Shown here: positions 24,620 through 33,643 of the stretch, in pieces
Layout of the letters: the number at the start of each line of letters is the position of its first letter
Position numbering within the stretch: the first letter of the stretch is position 1
Program-made: the position numbers and the translations under genes
Notes under the pieces: generated by a model
Databases searched by the model: none
What the model was told of the DNA's origin: nothing
The model's input: only the letters and a program-made list of their open reading frames with translations
Assembly: GCF_040655735.1 (NCBI RefSeq)
Contig: NZ_JBFAKK010000018.1
Location: 1-64,000 of the forward strand
Source: Phytomonospora sp040655735
Lineage (GTDB): Bacteria; Actinomycetota; Actinomycetes; Mycobacteriales; Micromonosporaceae
DNA: 64,000 nt
Reading direction: 5' to 3'

Positions 24620-25057
24620 ATGACATCCGAGCATCTCCCCGGGGACTCCGCCGAGTCCGCGTCCGGGAAAGAGGCCGCCGCGGCCGCGCGGGCCCGGTTC
24701 TGGGACGACGTGATCGTCAACGAGGCCGAGAGCCACGTGGCCGCCCTGCACCGCGACCGCCTGCTGGCCGCACGCCGGGCCGCGATGGAGCGCCTCACCG
24801 AGGCCAGGCAGTCGCTCGCCTACGCCCGTGAGTACGGCGATCCCGACATGCTCGCCGCCGCCGTCACCGACGTGGCGCGGGCCGGCGGCGACTACAAACG
24901 GATCCGCGACAGCGTCGCCGATGAGCTGCAGGAGATCATCCGCGCACGACTGGTCCGGATGACGGCCATGACCGCGCATCTGGGCGACGCCGCCGAGGCC
25001 GACTCCCACTGGCTGTCCACACTCGACTTCCAGGGCCCGGCCGACGAGGAGGACTGA
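24620..25057 (+). CDS. Hypothetical helical protein
   Basis: 145 residues, almost entirely helical: an acidic N-tail, then long amphipathic stretches (ARFWDDVIVNEAESHVAALH, MERLTEARQSLAYAREYG, YKRIRDSVADELQEIIRARL) likely to form a coiled coil. No catalytic, membrane or DNA-binding motif is visible and I do not recognise the family. ATG at 24620 lies just after the preceding spacer. Codon use is normal for the window, with a strong third-position GC bias, which supports it as real. Confidence 0.6.
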   Translation: MTSEHLPGDSAESASGKEAAAAARARFWDDVIVNEAESHVAALHRDRLLAARRAAMERLTEARQSLAYAREYGDPDMLAAAVTDVARAGGDYKRIRDSVADELQEIIRARLVRMTAMTAHLGDAAEADSHWLSTLDFQGPADEED

Positions 25058-25132
25058 GCTCCTCCCCCATCGGGCACCGAGGCGTTACGGTTGCGCCGGA
25101 TCCTCCGCACGCCGCCGACACGGGAGGTCGCG

Positions 25133-25615
25133 ATGGCCGGCCGCAAGCCCATGTTCACCGCCGCCGGGCATCTCGACGCGCCCCTCGCGACCGTCGCCGA
25201 GACGATCCTGCGCGTGCGCCCCGGCCCTGCTCAGGGCGACAACCTCGTCCTGCTCCAAGCGCAGGGAGTGGGCGGCGGACCGGTCAGCGGCGGACCCGAC
25301 CACTTCACGCTGGAATACGCCGGCGGACGCCTCACCGTCGAGGTGGACCGCGAACGCCGCACCCTCTCGGCGCAGGGCGGCTGGTGGTACCGGGGCGAGT
25401 ACACCGTCACCGCCGCCGAGGACGGCGGCACGGTCTTGACCCTGCGCGTCTACAACGTGGCCGGCAGGGGCAGCCGCTGGGCGGTGCCGCTGGCCAACAA
25501 TTTCTTCCGCGGACACGGCGACAGGACCCGCGCCGCGCTCGCCGGGCAGCTGTCCGCGCTCGGCGAACGGCTGGACTGCGCCACCAGGCCCCTCGACGAG
25601 GCGCCGGAGCCCTAG
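25133..25615 (+). CDS. SRPBCC-like small protein
   Basis: 160 residues. The pattern FTAAGHLDAPLATVAETIL near the start, then alternating strands (FTLEYAGGRLTVEVDRERRT, WWYRGEYTVTAAEDGGTVLT) and a long C-terminal helix, fits the SRPBCC/polyketide-cyclase fold used to bind hydrophobic ligands; function unknown. The ATG at 25133 has GGGAGG in front. The TAG stop at 25613 is contiguous with the palindromic repeat. Confidence 0.6.
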   Translation: MAGRKPMFTAAGHLDAPLATVAETILRVRPGPAQGDNLVLLQAQGVGGGPVSGGPDHFTLEYAGGRLTVEVDRERRTLSAQGGWWYRGEYTVTAAEDGGTVLTLRVYNVAGRGSRWAVPLANNFFRGHGDRTRAALAGQLSALGERLDCATRPLDEAPEP

Positions 25616-25667
25616 GGCTTGTCCTGTGGGTCTTGTAGGCCCCGCAGTGATCCACCGGACACGCCCT
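25614..25667. repeat. Palindromic 3'-end repeat, copy B (54 bp)
   Basis: Begins AGGGCTTGTCCTGTGGGT and ends CCACCGGACACGCCCT. Compared with the reverse complement of copy C (36226-36279) it matches at 49 of 54 positions with no gaps. Left and right arms are imperfect inverted repeats (AGGGCTTGTCCTGTGG against AGGGCGTGTCCGGTGG). It fills the gap between convergent genes, and the TAG stop of the gene at 25133 flows into it. Confidence 0.8.
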
Positions 25668-25677
25668 TGGCGGTGTC

Positions 25678-26124
25678 CTAGATCCCGAGGTGGCGGGTGA
25701 CCTCGGTGACGAGGTTGATGTCGAAGCTCATCCACACCGACAGCCACACGACACAGCCGACGAAGATCAGCCCGGCCAGCCCGATGAGGAACTTGACCGT
25801 CCAGTGCTGCCGCCCGACCCAGTGCAGCCAGCGGGTGAGCTGGTGCTTGGTGAAGGTGAACAGGCGGTGGGCCCAGGCGAACTCGAGGGCCAGGATCGCC
25901 AGCCCGGCGAGCACGATCGCCCAGCCGGGGCCGGGGAAGGGGATGAGCACGAAGCCGAGTGCCATCACCGCGAATCCGGCGATGCCGATGACTATTTTGA
26001 GCGTGAGCCGGCCCGAGCGGGTTCGGCGCACGCGGTCGAGACGCCCGTGGATGCCCGTCCTGGGCTCCTCGGTCGCCTCGGCCGGCGGAGCCTTCGACTC
26101 TTCGGCGGCCGTTCCGTCTCTCAT
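25678..26124 (-). CDS. PGPGW-motif transmembrane protein (TIGR02611-like)
   Basis: 148 residues. After a polar N-terminus of about 38 residues come hydrophobic helices at about 42-62, 67-85 and 110-132. The loop PFPGPGW between the first two is the defining motif of the PGPGW membrane family. Function is not known; in actinomycetes the family is common and often single-copy. It is divergent from the SsgA-like gene. The stop is 10 bases beyond the palindromic repeat. Confidence 0.8.
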   Translation of the reverse strand: MRDGTAAEESKAPPAEATEEPRTGIHGRLDRVRRTRSGRLTLKIVIGIAGFAVMALGFVLIPFPGPGWAIVLAGLAILALEFAWAHRLFTFTKHQLTRWLHWVGRQHWTVKFLIGLAGLIFVGCVVWLSVWMSFDINLVTEVTRHLGI

Positions 26125-26151
26125 TGATCACCCCTCTTGCGGATCTTTTTG

Positions 26152-26161
26152 ACGGTACCGT
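26152..26161. promoter_or_regulatory. Palindrome in divergent promoter region
   Basis: ACGGTACCGT, a perfect 10-bp palindrome flanked by T-runs on both sides (TTTTTG and TTTTTG), lies between the PGPGW gene (start 26124) and the SsgA-like gene (start 26339), in the most AT-rich part of the spacer. It may be a regulator site or part of a promoter. Confidence 0.4.
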
Positions 26162-26338
26162 TTTTGTCGGGGACAAGAACCCGACAGTCCGGTTTGAGAT
26201 GGTCCGTGGGTACTTCACCCGGACGTGTTTTTCCAAGTCCGAGCGATCAGCGGGCGCGGGCCCTTCGTGGGTGGTAAGACCACAAGTGAACAGATGGTGG
26301 GCTCCGGGAAGGGCCCGCCCAAGTGCCGGGGGGCAGAC

Positions 26339-26776
26339 ATGGCTACGACACAACCGGTCACCATCGAGGTGGACACGTCGATGCGCCTGGTCGCGCCCGA
26401 TTTCGCCACCCTCGCCGTGCGGGCGAGCCTACGCTACGACCAGCGCGATCCTTACGCCGTGCACGTGGTGTTCCACCCCGATGGCGAGGGCGGCGAGCCG
26501 ATCAGCTGGTCCTTCGCCCGCGAGCTGCTGTCCACCGGCCTCACCGAGCCCTCGGGCATCGGCGACGTGCGGGTGTGGCCGTGGAGCACACCGCGAGGAG
26601 AGGCGATGGCGCTGGCGCTGTCGTCTCCCGACGGCAACGCGCTGTTCGAGGTACCGCGCAACGTGCTCACCCGCTTCCTGCGGCGCACGTACGGCGTGGT
26701 CCCGCGCGGACGCGAATCGGAGCACCTGGACGTCGACGCGGCCCTCACGCGGCTGCTGGCCGAACGCGAGCGCTAG
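26339..26776 (+). CDS. SsgA-like sporulation/cell-division protein (SALP, SsgB-like)
   Basis: 145 residues, matching the SALP family along its length: ASLRYDQRDPYAVHVVFHPD, WSFARELLSTGLTEPSGIGD, VRVWPWSTP, LALSSPDGNALFEVP and FLRRTYGVVPRG. SALPs occur only in morphologically complex actinomycetes; SsgB recruits FtsZ to future septa of spore-forming hyphae. Size and content are closest to SsgB, but other SALPs cannot be excluded. ATG at 26339 (MATTQPV) is chosen because homology begins just after it; the frame is open 38 codons further upstream without a good ribosome site. Confidence 0.88.
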   Translation: MATTQPVTIEVDTSMRLVAPDFATLAVRASLRYDQRDPYAVHVVFHPDGEGGEPISWSFARELLSTGLTEPSGIGDVRVWPWSTPRGEAMALALSSPDGNALFEVPRNVLTRFLRRTYGVVPRGRESEHLDVDAALTRLLAERER

Positions 26777-26784
26777 AACCGACG

Positions 26785-26811
26785 GGGCGCCGCCCGGGGA
26801 GGACGGCGCCC
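26785..26811. terminator. Bidirectional hairpin terminator
   Basis: Perfect 8-bp arms GGGCGCCG (26785-26792) and CGGCGCCC (26804-26811) with an 11-base loop separate the convergent SsgA-like and GNAT genes. There is no T-run. Confidence 0.5.
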
Positions 26812-26817
26812 GCCTGT

Positions 26818-27699
26818 TCAGGCCGTGAGGTCGGCGCCGCGGTAGCGCCGCACGACCTCGTACCCGAGCTTGGCGTAGAGATTGATCGCGACGGAGTTGT
26901 GCCCGTGCACGTTCAGCATCATCCGGCCGTCCCCCGCGGCCATGGCGAGGTTCTCCCCGTGCCACATCGCCGCACGACCGTAGCCCTTGCCGCGGTGCTC
27001 GGCGGAGGACTCCACGTCGAAGACGAAGGACGTGTCCGGCTGGTAGCCGTGCTTGACCCAGATCGTGGCGACGGTCTCGCCGTCGACGGTCAGGCGCGCC
27101 AGTGAGTGGCCCGGCGTGTCGGGTCCCTGCGGCAGTAGCTCACCGAACTCCCTGACCGACCGCTCGTAGGCCTCCTCGTAGGTCCCGAAACTCGACGCGG
27201 CGGTGATCTCGGCATACCCGACGACGGAGTGCTCGTGCCACTCGTCGTAGGCCGCGCCGGTCAGCGGCTCGGCGACGATCCCGGCGGGCAGCTCGCGCTT
27301 CCCGTCGAGGTCGATGCCCATGTGCTGGGCGATGAGCTTGTACTCGCCGAACAGAGCCTCGGCGGCGGGGTCGTCGCCCCGGTAGCCGATGTTGAGGGCA
27401 CGGGAGCCCTGCTCGCGTCCCCAGGCGAGAGCCAGCGCGAGGGCGGCCCTGGCGTGGCCCTTGCGGCGGTGGGCGGGGTCGATCAGCACGTCGGTCAGGA
27501 TCGTCTCGGTGCTCTCACCGGCCTTGACCAGCGTCAGGGCGAGCGCACCGACGGTCTCGCCGTCGGCTTCGAGCATGTAGACGGGGGCCTTGATCGCCCG
27601 GGCGCGGTTCTCGGCCTGCCTGTTGCCCGGTTCCAGGCGCGATGTCCAGTCGCTCTCCCAGGACGCGTTCTCCTCGGGGGTGGCTTCGCGAAGATTCAT
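26818..27699 (-). CDS. Two-domain GNAT acetyltransferase
   Basis: 293 residues containing two GNAT modules. The acetyl-CoA signatures are LIDPAHRRKGHARAALALAL in the N-terminal half and AEHRGKGYGRAAMWHGENLA in the C-terminal half, followed by NSVAINLYAKLGYEVV. Tandem-GNAT proteins include mycothiol synthase and various amine acetyltransferases; this one is shorter than MshD and the substrate is unknown. Its ATG overlaps the TGA of the histidine ammonia-lyase gene, so it is co-translated with it. Confidence 0.8.
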   Translation of the reverse strand: MNLREATPEENASWESDWTSRLEPGNRQAENRARAIKAPVYMLEADGETVGALALTLVKAGESTETILTDVLIDPAHRRKGHARAALALALAWGREQGSRALNIGYRGDDPAAEALFGEYKLIAQHMGIDLDGKRELPAGIVAEPLTGAAYDEWHEHSVVGYAEITAASSFGTYEEAYERSVREFGELLPQGPDTPGHSLARLTVDGETVATIWVKHGYQPDTSFVFDVESSAEHRGKGYGRAAMWHGENLAMAAGDGRMMLNVHGHNSVAINLYAKLGYEVVRRYRGADLTA

Positions 27700-29249
27700 C
27701 AGCGGAGCGTATCCACCACCGCCGAGGCGCACGAGACGATTTCGCTCAGCATCGCGCGCACCGCCTCGATCTGGGAGGCCATCTCGCGGTCGACCATCAT
27801 GGGCTCGACGTCGCGGCGTACGAGCCGGTGCACGGCGCCGGTGGCCGGTCCGGGTTCGGCGATGTCGGAGCGCAGGTCGAGGGCCTGGGAGGCGCACAGG
27901 ATCTCGATGGCCAGGACGGTGCGGGTGTTGTCGATGACCTCGTGGGCCTTGCGGACGCCGTGCCAGCCCATCGACACGTGGTCCTCCTGGTTTCCCGAGG
28001 TCACGATCGAGTCGACGCTCGACGGGTGGCACAGGACCTTGCTCTCGCTGACGACGCTGGCCGCGGTGTACTGGGCGAGCATGAAGCCGGAGTTGGTGCC
28101 GGCGTCGGGCGCGAGGAACGGCGGGAGACCGCGCGAGGTCGCCGGGTCGAGCATCCGGTAGACGCGCCGCTCGGCGATGCTGCCGAGCTCGGCGACGGCC
28201 ATGGCGAGCGCGTCGGCGGCGAAGGCGATGGGCTGGCCGTGGAAGTTGCCGGTGCTCATCACCTCGTAGCCGCCGTTGTTGTCGGTGACGACGACGGGGT
28301 TGTCGACGATGGAGCCGAGTTCGATGGTGAGGACGCGGCGGCAGTGCGCGATGAGGTCGCGGGCGGAGCCGTGGACCTGCGGGGCGCAGCGCAGCGAGTA
28401 GGAGTCCTGCACGGCGTGGTCGGACCAGCGGTGGCTGGCCAGGAGCGGGCTGTCGGCGAGCAGGGCGCGCAGGTTCGCGGCCGAGTCGAGCTGTCCGGGG
28501 TGGGGGCGGATGACCTGGACGCGTTCGTCGTAGGCGCGGTCGGTGCCGAAGAGGGCCTCGACGGACATGGCGCAGCCGATGTCGGCGAGGGCGCACAGTT
28601 CCTCGGCCGCGACGATCGCCAGGGCCAGTACGGCCTGCATCGGTTCGGTGCCGTTGATGAGGGACAGGCCCTCCTTCGGCTCCAGCGCCAGCGGGGTGAG
28701 GCCGTGCTCGGCGAGGACCTCGGCCGCGGGGCGGCCCTCGGCGGGGTCGCCGGGTGCCTTGAGGCGGCCTTCGCCGATGAGGGGCAGTGCGAGGTGCGCG
28801 AGCTGCGCGAGGTCGCCGGAGGCTCCCACGGAGCCCTTCTCGGGGATCACGGGGAGCAGGTCGCGGTCGAGGAGGGCGATGAACAGCGCGGGCAGGTCGA
28901 CGCGGACGCCGGAGTGCCCGGCCGACAGGGTGCGCGCGCGCAGGAGGAGCAGCGCCCGGACCACCTCGTCGGGGAGGGGCCTGCCGACGGCGGCGGCGTG
29001 GCTGCGCACGAGGGCGAACTGGAGGGCGGCGAGGTCGTCGGCGCCGATCGTGGTATCGGCGAGCGCGCCGAACCCGGTGGTGACGCCGTAGACGACGTCC
29101 TTGCGGCTGACGGCGTCGACGACGACGCCCCTGCTCGGGGCCATCCGTTCGGCGAGCCCGGGGCCCAGTGAAACACGCGCACGGCGTTGTGCGACATCGA
29201 CGACGTCTTCTACCGTGAGCGCGTCTCCGGTCAATAGAAGATCACGCAT
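27699..29249 (-). CDS. hutH: Histidine ammonia-lyase
   Basis: 516 residues. The enzyme removes ammonia from L-histidine to give urocanate, the first step of histidine breakdown. Ala143-Ser144-Gly145 in GSVGASGDLAQL is the triad that cyclises to the MIO prosthetic group; YGVTTGFG, TGNFHGQP and NQEDHVSMG are further family signatures. The ATG at 29249 (MRDLLLTG) fits the normal N-terminus. No hutU, hutI or hutF gene is nearby; the only partner is the overlapping GNAT gene. Closely related tyrosine ammonia-lyases are an alternative, but the motifs favour histidine. Confidence 0.9.
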   Translation of the reverse strand: MRDLLLTGDALTVEDVVDVAQRRARVSLGPGLAERMAPSRGVVVDAVSRKDVVYGVTTGFGALADTTIGADDLAALQFALVRSHAAAVGRPLPDEVVRALLLLRARTLSAGHSGVRVDLPALFIALLDRDLLPVIPEKGSVGASGDLAQLAHLALPLIGEGRLKAPGDPAEGRPAAEVLAEHGLTPLALEPKEGLSLINGTEPMQAVLALAIVAAEELCALADIGCAMSVEALFGTDRAYDERVQVIRPHPGQLDSAANLRALLADSPLLASHRWSDHAVQDSYSLRCAPQVHGSARDLIAHCRRVLTIELGSIVDNPVVVTDNNGGYEVMSTGNFHGQPIAFAADALAMAVAELGSIAERRVYRMLDPATSRGLPPFLAPDAGTNSGFMLAQYTAASVVSESKVLCHPSSVDSIVTSGNQEDHVSMGWHGVRKAHEVIDNTRTVLAIEILCASQALDLRSDIAEPGPATGAVHRLVRRDVEPMMVDREMASQIEAVRAMLSEIVSCASAVVDTLR

Positions 29250-29343
29250 AGGCAGACCATAACCGCCGTCCTTCCCGCTCGGTCGCGGCGGGCGATGATC
29301 CGGCCCGTAGTCTTGGGCGATCGAGCGGCGAGGGGAGTCAAGG

Positions 29344-30171
29344 GTGGGCGGGCTGCACGTGGGTCGGCGCAACGCGACCTTTCAGCACTGGCAGACGCTG
29401 TTGTCGAACCGGAAGAAGCGCCAGCGTGCCGGGGAGTTCCTGGTGCAGGGGGTCCGGCCGATCACGCTCGCGGTGAGCACGGGCTGGCCGCTGGTGACGC
29501 TGCTGCGGCAGGACGGGCGGCGGATGTCGGACTGGGCCTCGGGGGTCCTCGACGAGGCCGGTGTGCCGGTGGTGGACGTCGCACCCGAGCTAATCGCTGA
29601 ACTCGGCGAGCGGCCCGAGGAGCCGCCGGAGCTGATCGCGGTGGCGGCCGTGCCCGCCGACGACTTCGCCCGGATCGAGGTCGGCCCGGGTTTCCTCGGG
29701 GCGGTCTTCGACCGGCCGACGAATCCGGGCAACATCGGTTCGCTGATCCGCTCGGCCGACGCCTTCGGCGCCGCCGGGGTCGTGGTGACCGGGCACGCCG
29801 CCGACGTCTACGACCCGCAGTGCGTGCGTGCCTCAACGGGTTCGCTGTTCGCGGTGCCGACGGTGCGCGCGGCCTCCCACACCGAGGTGCTGGCGTGGGC
29901 GCGGGCGCAGCCGGGGCTGCGGATCGTGGGGACCGACGAGGCGGGTGAGGTCGAGCTGGCCGAGGCCGACCTGAGCGGCCCGACGCTGCTGCTGGTCGGC
30001 AACGAGACGGCCGGCCTGAGCCAGGCGTGGCGGGAGTCGTGCGACGTGCTGGTGCGCATCCCGATGGGCGGTACGGCGAGTTCGCTCAACGCCGCCAACG
30101 CCGGTTCGATCGCGCTGTACGAGGCCGGGGTCCAGCGCCGGGGGGCCAGGCGGGGCCAGGCCGTGTCCTAG
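29344..30171 (+). CDS. SpoU/TrmH-family RNA 2'-O-methyltransferase
   Basis: 275 residues with an N-terminal substrate-binding domain (about 1-110) and a SPOUT methyltransferase domain. The three SpoU motifs are RPTNPGNIGSLIRSADAFGA, LLLVGNETAGLS and IPMGGTASSLNAANAGSIAL. These enzymes methylate a ribose in rRNA or tRNA with S-adenosylmethionine; the layout resembles 23S rRNA enzymes, including those giving resistance to thiostrepton or avilamycin. The GTG start is in the divergent spacer with hutH. The C-terminal tail is Arg/Gly-rich. Confidence 0.87.
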   Translation: MGGLHVGRRNATFQHWQTLLSNRKKRQRAGEFLVQGVRPITLAVSTGWPLVTLLRQDGRRMSDWASGVLDEAGVPVVDVAPELIAELGERPEEPPELIAVAAVPADDFARIEVGPGFLGAVFDRPTNPGNIGSLIRSADAFGAAGVVVTGHAADVYDPQCVRASTGSLFAVPTVRAASHTEVLAWARAQPGLRIVGTDEAGEVELAEADLSGPTLLLVGNETAGLSQAWRESCDVLVRIPMGGTASSLNAANAGSIALYEAGVQRRGARRGQAVS

Positions 30172-30190
30172 GGCACGCACAAGACGCCTT

Positions 30191-31378
30191 TCAGCCTCCG
30201 CCGACCACACCTAGCACGCTCTCGGCGATCTCGAGTTCCTCGTTGGTGGGCACGACCAGGACCGCGATCGGTGACCCGGGCGCGGAGACGATCGGCTCGT
30301 TGCGGTCGTTGCGGTCGGCGTCGAGCCGGATGCCGAGGTCGCCGAGTCCTTTGAGGGCCGTCGCGCGGACCAGCGGGTTGTGCTCGCCGACTCCGGCGGT
30401 GAACACGATGGCGTCGACGTGGCCGAGGGCCGCGGTGTAGGCGCCGACGTACTTGCGGATCCGGTAGCAGTAGACCTCGAAGGCGAGTTCGGCGTCGGGG
30501 TCGCCGCCGTCGACGAGCTTGAGCAGTTCGCGCATGTCGTTGACGCCGGTCAGGCCGAGCAGTCCGCTGTGCTTGTTGAGGGCGTCGTCGAGCTGGTCGA
30601 CGTCGAGGCCAGCGGTGCGGCGCAGGTGGAACACGATCGCCGGGTCGATGTCGCCGCTGCGGGTGCCCATGACCAGGCCCTCCAGCGGGGTGAGGCCCAT
30701 CGACGTGTCCACGCAGACCCCGCCGCGAACCGCCGAGACGCTGGCGCCGTTGCCGAGGTGCAGCACGATCACGTTGACGCCGGCCGGTTCGCTGTCGAGC
30801 AGCGCGGCGGCCCGGCGCGAGACGTAGGCGTGGGAGGTGCCGTGGAAGCCGTAGCGCCGGACGCCGTGCTCGGTGCGCCACTCCTTCGGCACGGCGTAGG
30901 TGTAGGCGTGCGGGGGCAGCGTGGCGTGGAAGGCGGTGTCGAACACCGCGACGTGCGGCACATCGGGGAACACCTCGCGGGCGACCTGGATGCCGCGCAG
31001 GTTGGCGGGGTTGTGCAGCGGGGCGAGCGCGCTCAGGTCGGAGATGACCTCGCAGACCTCGTCGGTGACGAGGGTCGGCCGGGTGAAGCGCTCTCCGCCG
31101 TGGACGACGCGGTGGCCGACGGCGGTCAGCTCGACCGTGGAGAGGTCGGGACCGGCGGCGGCGAAGGAGTGGAGCATGGCGCGCATCCCGGCGGCGTGGT
31201 CGGCGACGGGTTCGTCGCGTTCCTCGGTGCCGCCGGGCCCGTGGTGGGTGACGCGCCCGTCGGGTTCGCCGATGCGCTCGACGGCGCCTCCGGCCACGGG
31301 GACGCCTTCGGGCATGTCGAGGAGCTGGTACTTGATGGAGGACGAACCCGAGTTGACGACGAGAACCTTGGCTGACAC
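30191..31378 (-). CDS. ackA: Acetate kinase
   Basis: 395 residues. It interconverts acetyl phosphate plus ADP with acetate plus ATP. Family motifs are complete: VLVVNSGSSSIKYQLLD, VVHGGERF, FDTAFHATLPPHAYTY, YGFHGTSH, LGNGASVSAVRGGVCVDTS, MGTRSGDIDP and FTAGVGEHNP. It lies 9 bases downstream of pta, in the usual Pta-AckA overflow and acetate-assimilation operon. Its start has AAGGAG. Confidence 0.97.
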   Translation of the reverse strand: MSAKVLVVNSGSSSIKYQLLDMPEGVPVAGGAVERIGEPDGRVTHHGPGGTEERDEPVADHAAGMRAMLHSFAAAGPDLSTVELTAVGHRVVHGGERFTRPTLVTDEVCEVISDLSALAPLHNPANLRGIQVAREVFPDVPHVAVFDTAFHATLPPHAYTYAVPKEWRTEHGVRRYGFHGTSHAYVSRRAAALLDSEPAGVNVIVLHLGNGASVSAVRGGVCVDTSMGLTPLEGLVMGTRSGDIDPAIVFHLRRTAGLDVDQLDDALNKHSGLLGLTGVNDMRELLKLVDGGDPDAELAFEVYCYRIRKYVGAYTAALGHVDAIVFTAGVGEHNPLVRATALKGLGDLGIRLDADRNDRNEPIVSAPGSPIAVLVVPTNEELEIAESVLGVVGGG

Positions 31379-31387
31379 CGAGTCTCC

Positions 31388-33466
31388 TTAGCTTCGGCTT
31401 CCCTCGGCGGTGATCTGTGCCTGTACGGCGGTGAGGGCGACGGTGTTGACGATGTCGTGCACGGTCGCGCCGCGCGAGAGGTCGTTGACGGGCCGGCGCA
31501 GTCCCTGGAGGACCGGACCGACGGCGACGGCGCCCGCGCTGCGCTGGACTGCCTTGTAGAGGTTGTTGCCGGTGTTGAGGTCGGGGACGACGAACACCGT
31601 CGCGCGTCCGGCGACCTCGCTGTCGGGCAGCTTCGTGGAGGCCACTCCGGCGTCGACGGCCGCGTCGTACTGGATGGGGCCCTCGACGGGCAGGCCCGGG
31701 GCGCGTTCGCGGACCATGGCGGTGGCGGCGCGGACCCGGTCGACGTCGGCTCCCGAGCCGGAGGCGCCGGTGGAGTAGGACAGCATCGCCACGCGCGCAT
31801 CGACCCCGAAGGCCTCGGCGGTGACCGCCGAGGACACGGCGATGTCGGCGAGCTGCTCGGCGGTGGGTTCGGGGATGACGGCGCAGTCGCCGTAGACGAG
31901 GACGCGGTCGGCGAGGCACATGAAGAAGACGCTGGAGACCACCTCGGTGCCCGGGAGGGTCCGGATGATCTCGAAGGACGGGCGGATGGTGTGCGCGGTG
32001 GTGTGCGCGGCACCGGAGACCATGCCGTCGGCGAGCCCGTCCTGGACCATCATCGTGCCGAAGTAGGAGACGTCGGTGACGATGTCGAGGGCCTGTTCGG
32101 CGGTGACCCCTTTGTGGGCGCGGATGCGGGCGTACTCGGAGGCGAAGCGTTCGCGGAGTTCGGGGTCGAAGGGGCTGGTGACGGTGGCGCCGGACAGGTC
32201 GGCGCCGAGCTGCCCGGCGAGGCGGTGCACCTCGGCGGGGTCGCCGAGGAGGGTCAGGTCCGCCACTCCCCTGCGCAGGATGATGTCGGCGGCGCGGACG
32301 ATGCGGGGCTCGGTGCCCTCGGGGAGGACGATGCGGCGCTTGGCGGCGCGGGCGCGTTCGACGAGGCGGTGCTCGAACATCAGCGGTGTGACCGCCGGGG
32401 ACAGTGCCAGGCGCATGCGGTCGAGGAGGACGCCCTCGTTGACGTTGGCGGCGAACAGGCCGAGGGCGGTGGCGATCTTGCCGTCGGACTCGGCGGTCAT
32501 GGTGCCCCGGACGGCGTCGAGGCGTGTGGCGGTCTCGAAGGTGTCGGCCTCGGTGAGCAGGATCGGCAGGCGCGCGTCGACGCCGGCGAGGAGGCGGCGG
32601 ATCTGGAGCGGCGGGCGCAGGCCGCCGGTGAGGACGACCGCGCCGACGTTGGGCACGCCCACGGCGTGGTGTGCCACGAGCAGGCCGAGGAGCAGTTCGA
32701 TGCGGTCGCCGGGGGTGATGACCACGGCGCCGTCGACGAGGTGGTCGATGAGGTTCGGGAGGGTCATGGCGCCGACGAGCAGCCCGGCCGCCTCGCGGCC
32801 GAGCATGTCGCGCTCACCGGCGATCAGTTCGGCCCCGCAGGCGTCGGCGAGCTCGCCGACGGTCGGCGCGGTCAGCGCGGGCGTCTCGGGCAGGACCCAC
32901 ACGTCGTCGGCGGGGGCGGCGTGGCGTTCGCGGACCTCGGTGAGGTGGCGGGGCGCGACACGGTTGACGACCACACCGCAGACGGCGGCGTGCGAGGAGC
33001 CGGCCTCGGCTCGGCCGAGGGCCACGGCGGCGGCGATGTCGGCGGGCGAGCGGTCGGCGCCGGTCACCACGAGCAGGACGGGGGCGGCGAGGTTGACCGC
33101 GACACGCAGGTTGAACTCGAACTCGGTGGGCGAGGCGACGTCGGTGTAGTCGGTGCCGACCACCAGTACGACGTCACAGTGCGCAGCGAGCGCGTGGAAG
33201 CGTTCGACGATCCGGCCGATGGAGTCCTCGGAGTCGGCGTGCACGTCGTCGTAGGTGACGCCGACGCAGTCCTCGTAGGGCGCGGCGAGCTTGAAGCGGT
33301 CGCGGAGGAGTTCGATCAGGGGGTCGCGTTCACCTCCGCCGCGGGTGACCGGCCGGAACACCCCGACCACGCCCGCCTGGCGGGAAAGGAGCTCGGTGAG
33401 ACCGAGCGCAACGGTCGACTTGCCGCTGGCCGCGTCGAGGGCCGCGAGGTAGAGACTCTTCGCCAC
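31388..33466 (-). CDS. pta: Phosphate acetyltransferase
   Basis: 692 residues, the long three-domain form. The N-terminal domain has a P-loop-like AALDAASGKSTVALGL, the middle is DRTGG-like, and the C-terminal catalytic domain has IVLPEGTEPRIVRAADIIL and SYSTGASGSGADVDRV. It converts acetyl-CoA plus phosphate to acetyl phosphate. It is first in an operon with ackA. With the acetyl-CoA-using ethylmalonyl-CoA operon in the same window it suggests active acetate metabolism. Confidence 0.95.
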   Translation of the reverse strand: MAKSLYLAALDAASGKSTVALGLTELLSRQAGVVGVFRPVTRGGGERDPLIELLRDRFKLAAPYEDCVGVTYDDVHADSEDSIGRIVERFHALAAHCDVVLVVGTDYTDVASPTEFEFNLRVAVNLAAPVLLVVTGADRSPADIAAAVALGRAEAGSSHAAVCGVVVNRVAPRHLTEVRERHAAPADDVWVLPETPALTAPTVGELADACGAELIAGERDMLGREAAGLLVGAMTLPNLIDHLVDGAVVITPGDRIELLLGLLVAHHAVGVPNVGAVVLTGGLRPPLQIRRLLAGVDARLPILLTEADTFETATRLDAVRGTMTAESDGKIATALGLFAANVNEGVLLDRMRLALSPAVTPLMFEHRLVERARAAKRRIVLPEGTEPRIVRAADIILRRGVADLTLLGDPAEVHRLAGQLGADLSGATVTSPFDPELRERFASEYARIRAHKGVTAEQALDIVTDVSYFGTMMVQDGLADGMVSGAAHTTAHTIRPSFEIIRTLPGTEVVSSVFFMCLADRVLVYGDCAVIPEPTAEQLADIAVSSAVTAEAFGVDARVAMLSYSTGASGSGADVDRVRAATAMVRERAPGLPVEGPIQYDAAVDAGVASTKLPDSEVAGRATVFVVPDLNTGNNLYKAVQRSAGAVAVGPVLQGLRRPVNDLSRGATVHDIVNTVALTAVQAQITAEGSRS

Positions 33467-33643
33467 TCATGCACCTTAGATCGGCTCGGCACCCACCGGC
33501 GCGGGTAACGGCCGACCGGGGTTCGCGGTCCGCACCCGCGGGACCGTCCACTGTGTATAACGCCGTCGCGGTGGGCCGGTGACGCCCGCGGCCGAGCCGA
33601 AACGATCTCGTTATCCCCTCGGACTTGACGCACGACACAGACA

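Noticed and set aside
30161..30190. Another possible copy of the palindromic repeat between the rRNA methyltransferase and ackA
   Set aside because: It has TAGGGCACGCACAAGAC at a convergent junction, which resembles part of copy C, but the matching run is too short to count as a copy.
31457..33508. Plus-strand open frame of 683 codons
   Set aside because: It is antisense to pta, whose protein matches its family along the whole length; the shadow has Gly/Asp/Val-rich sequence with no domains.
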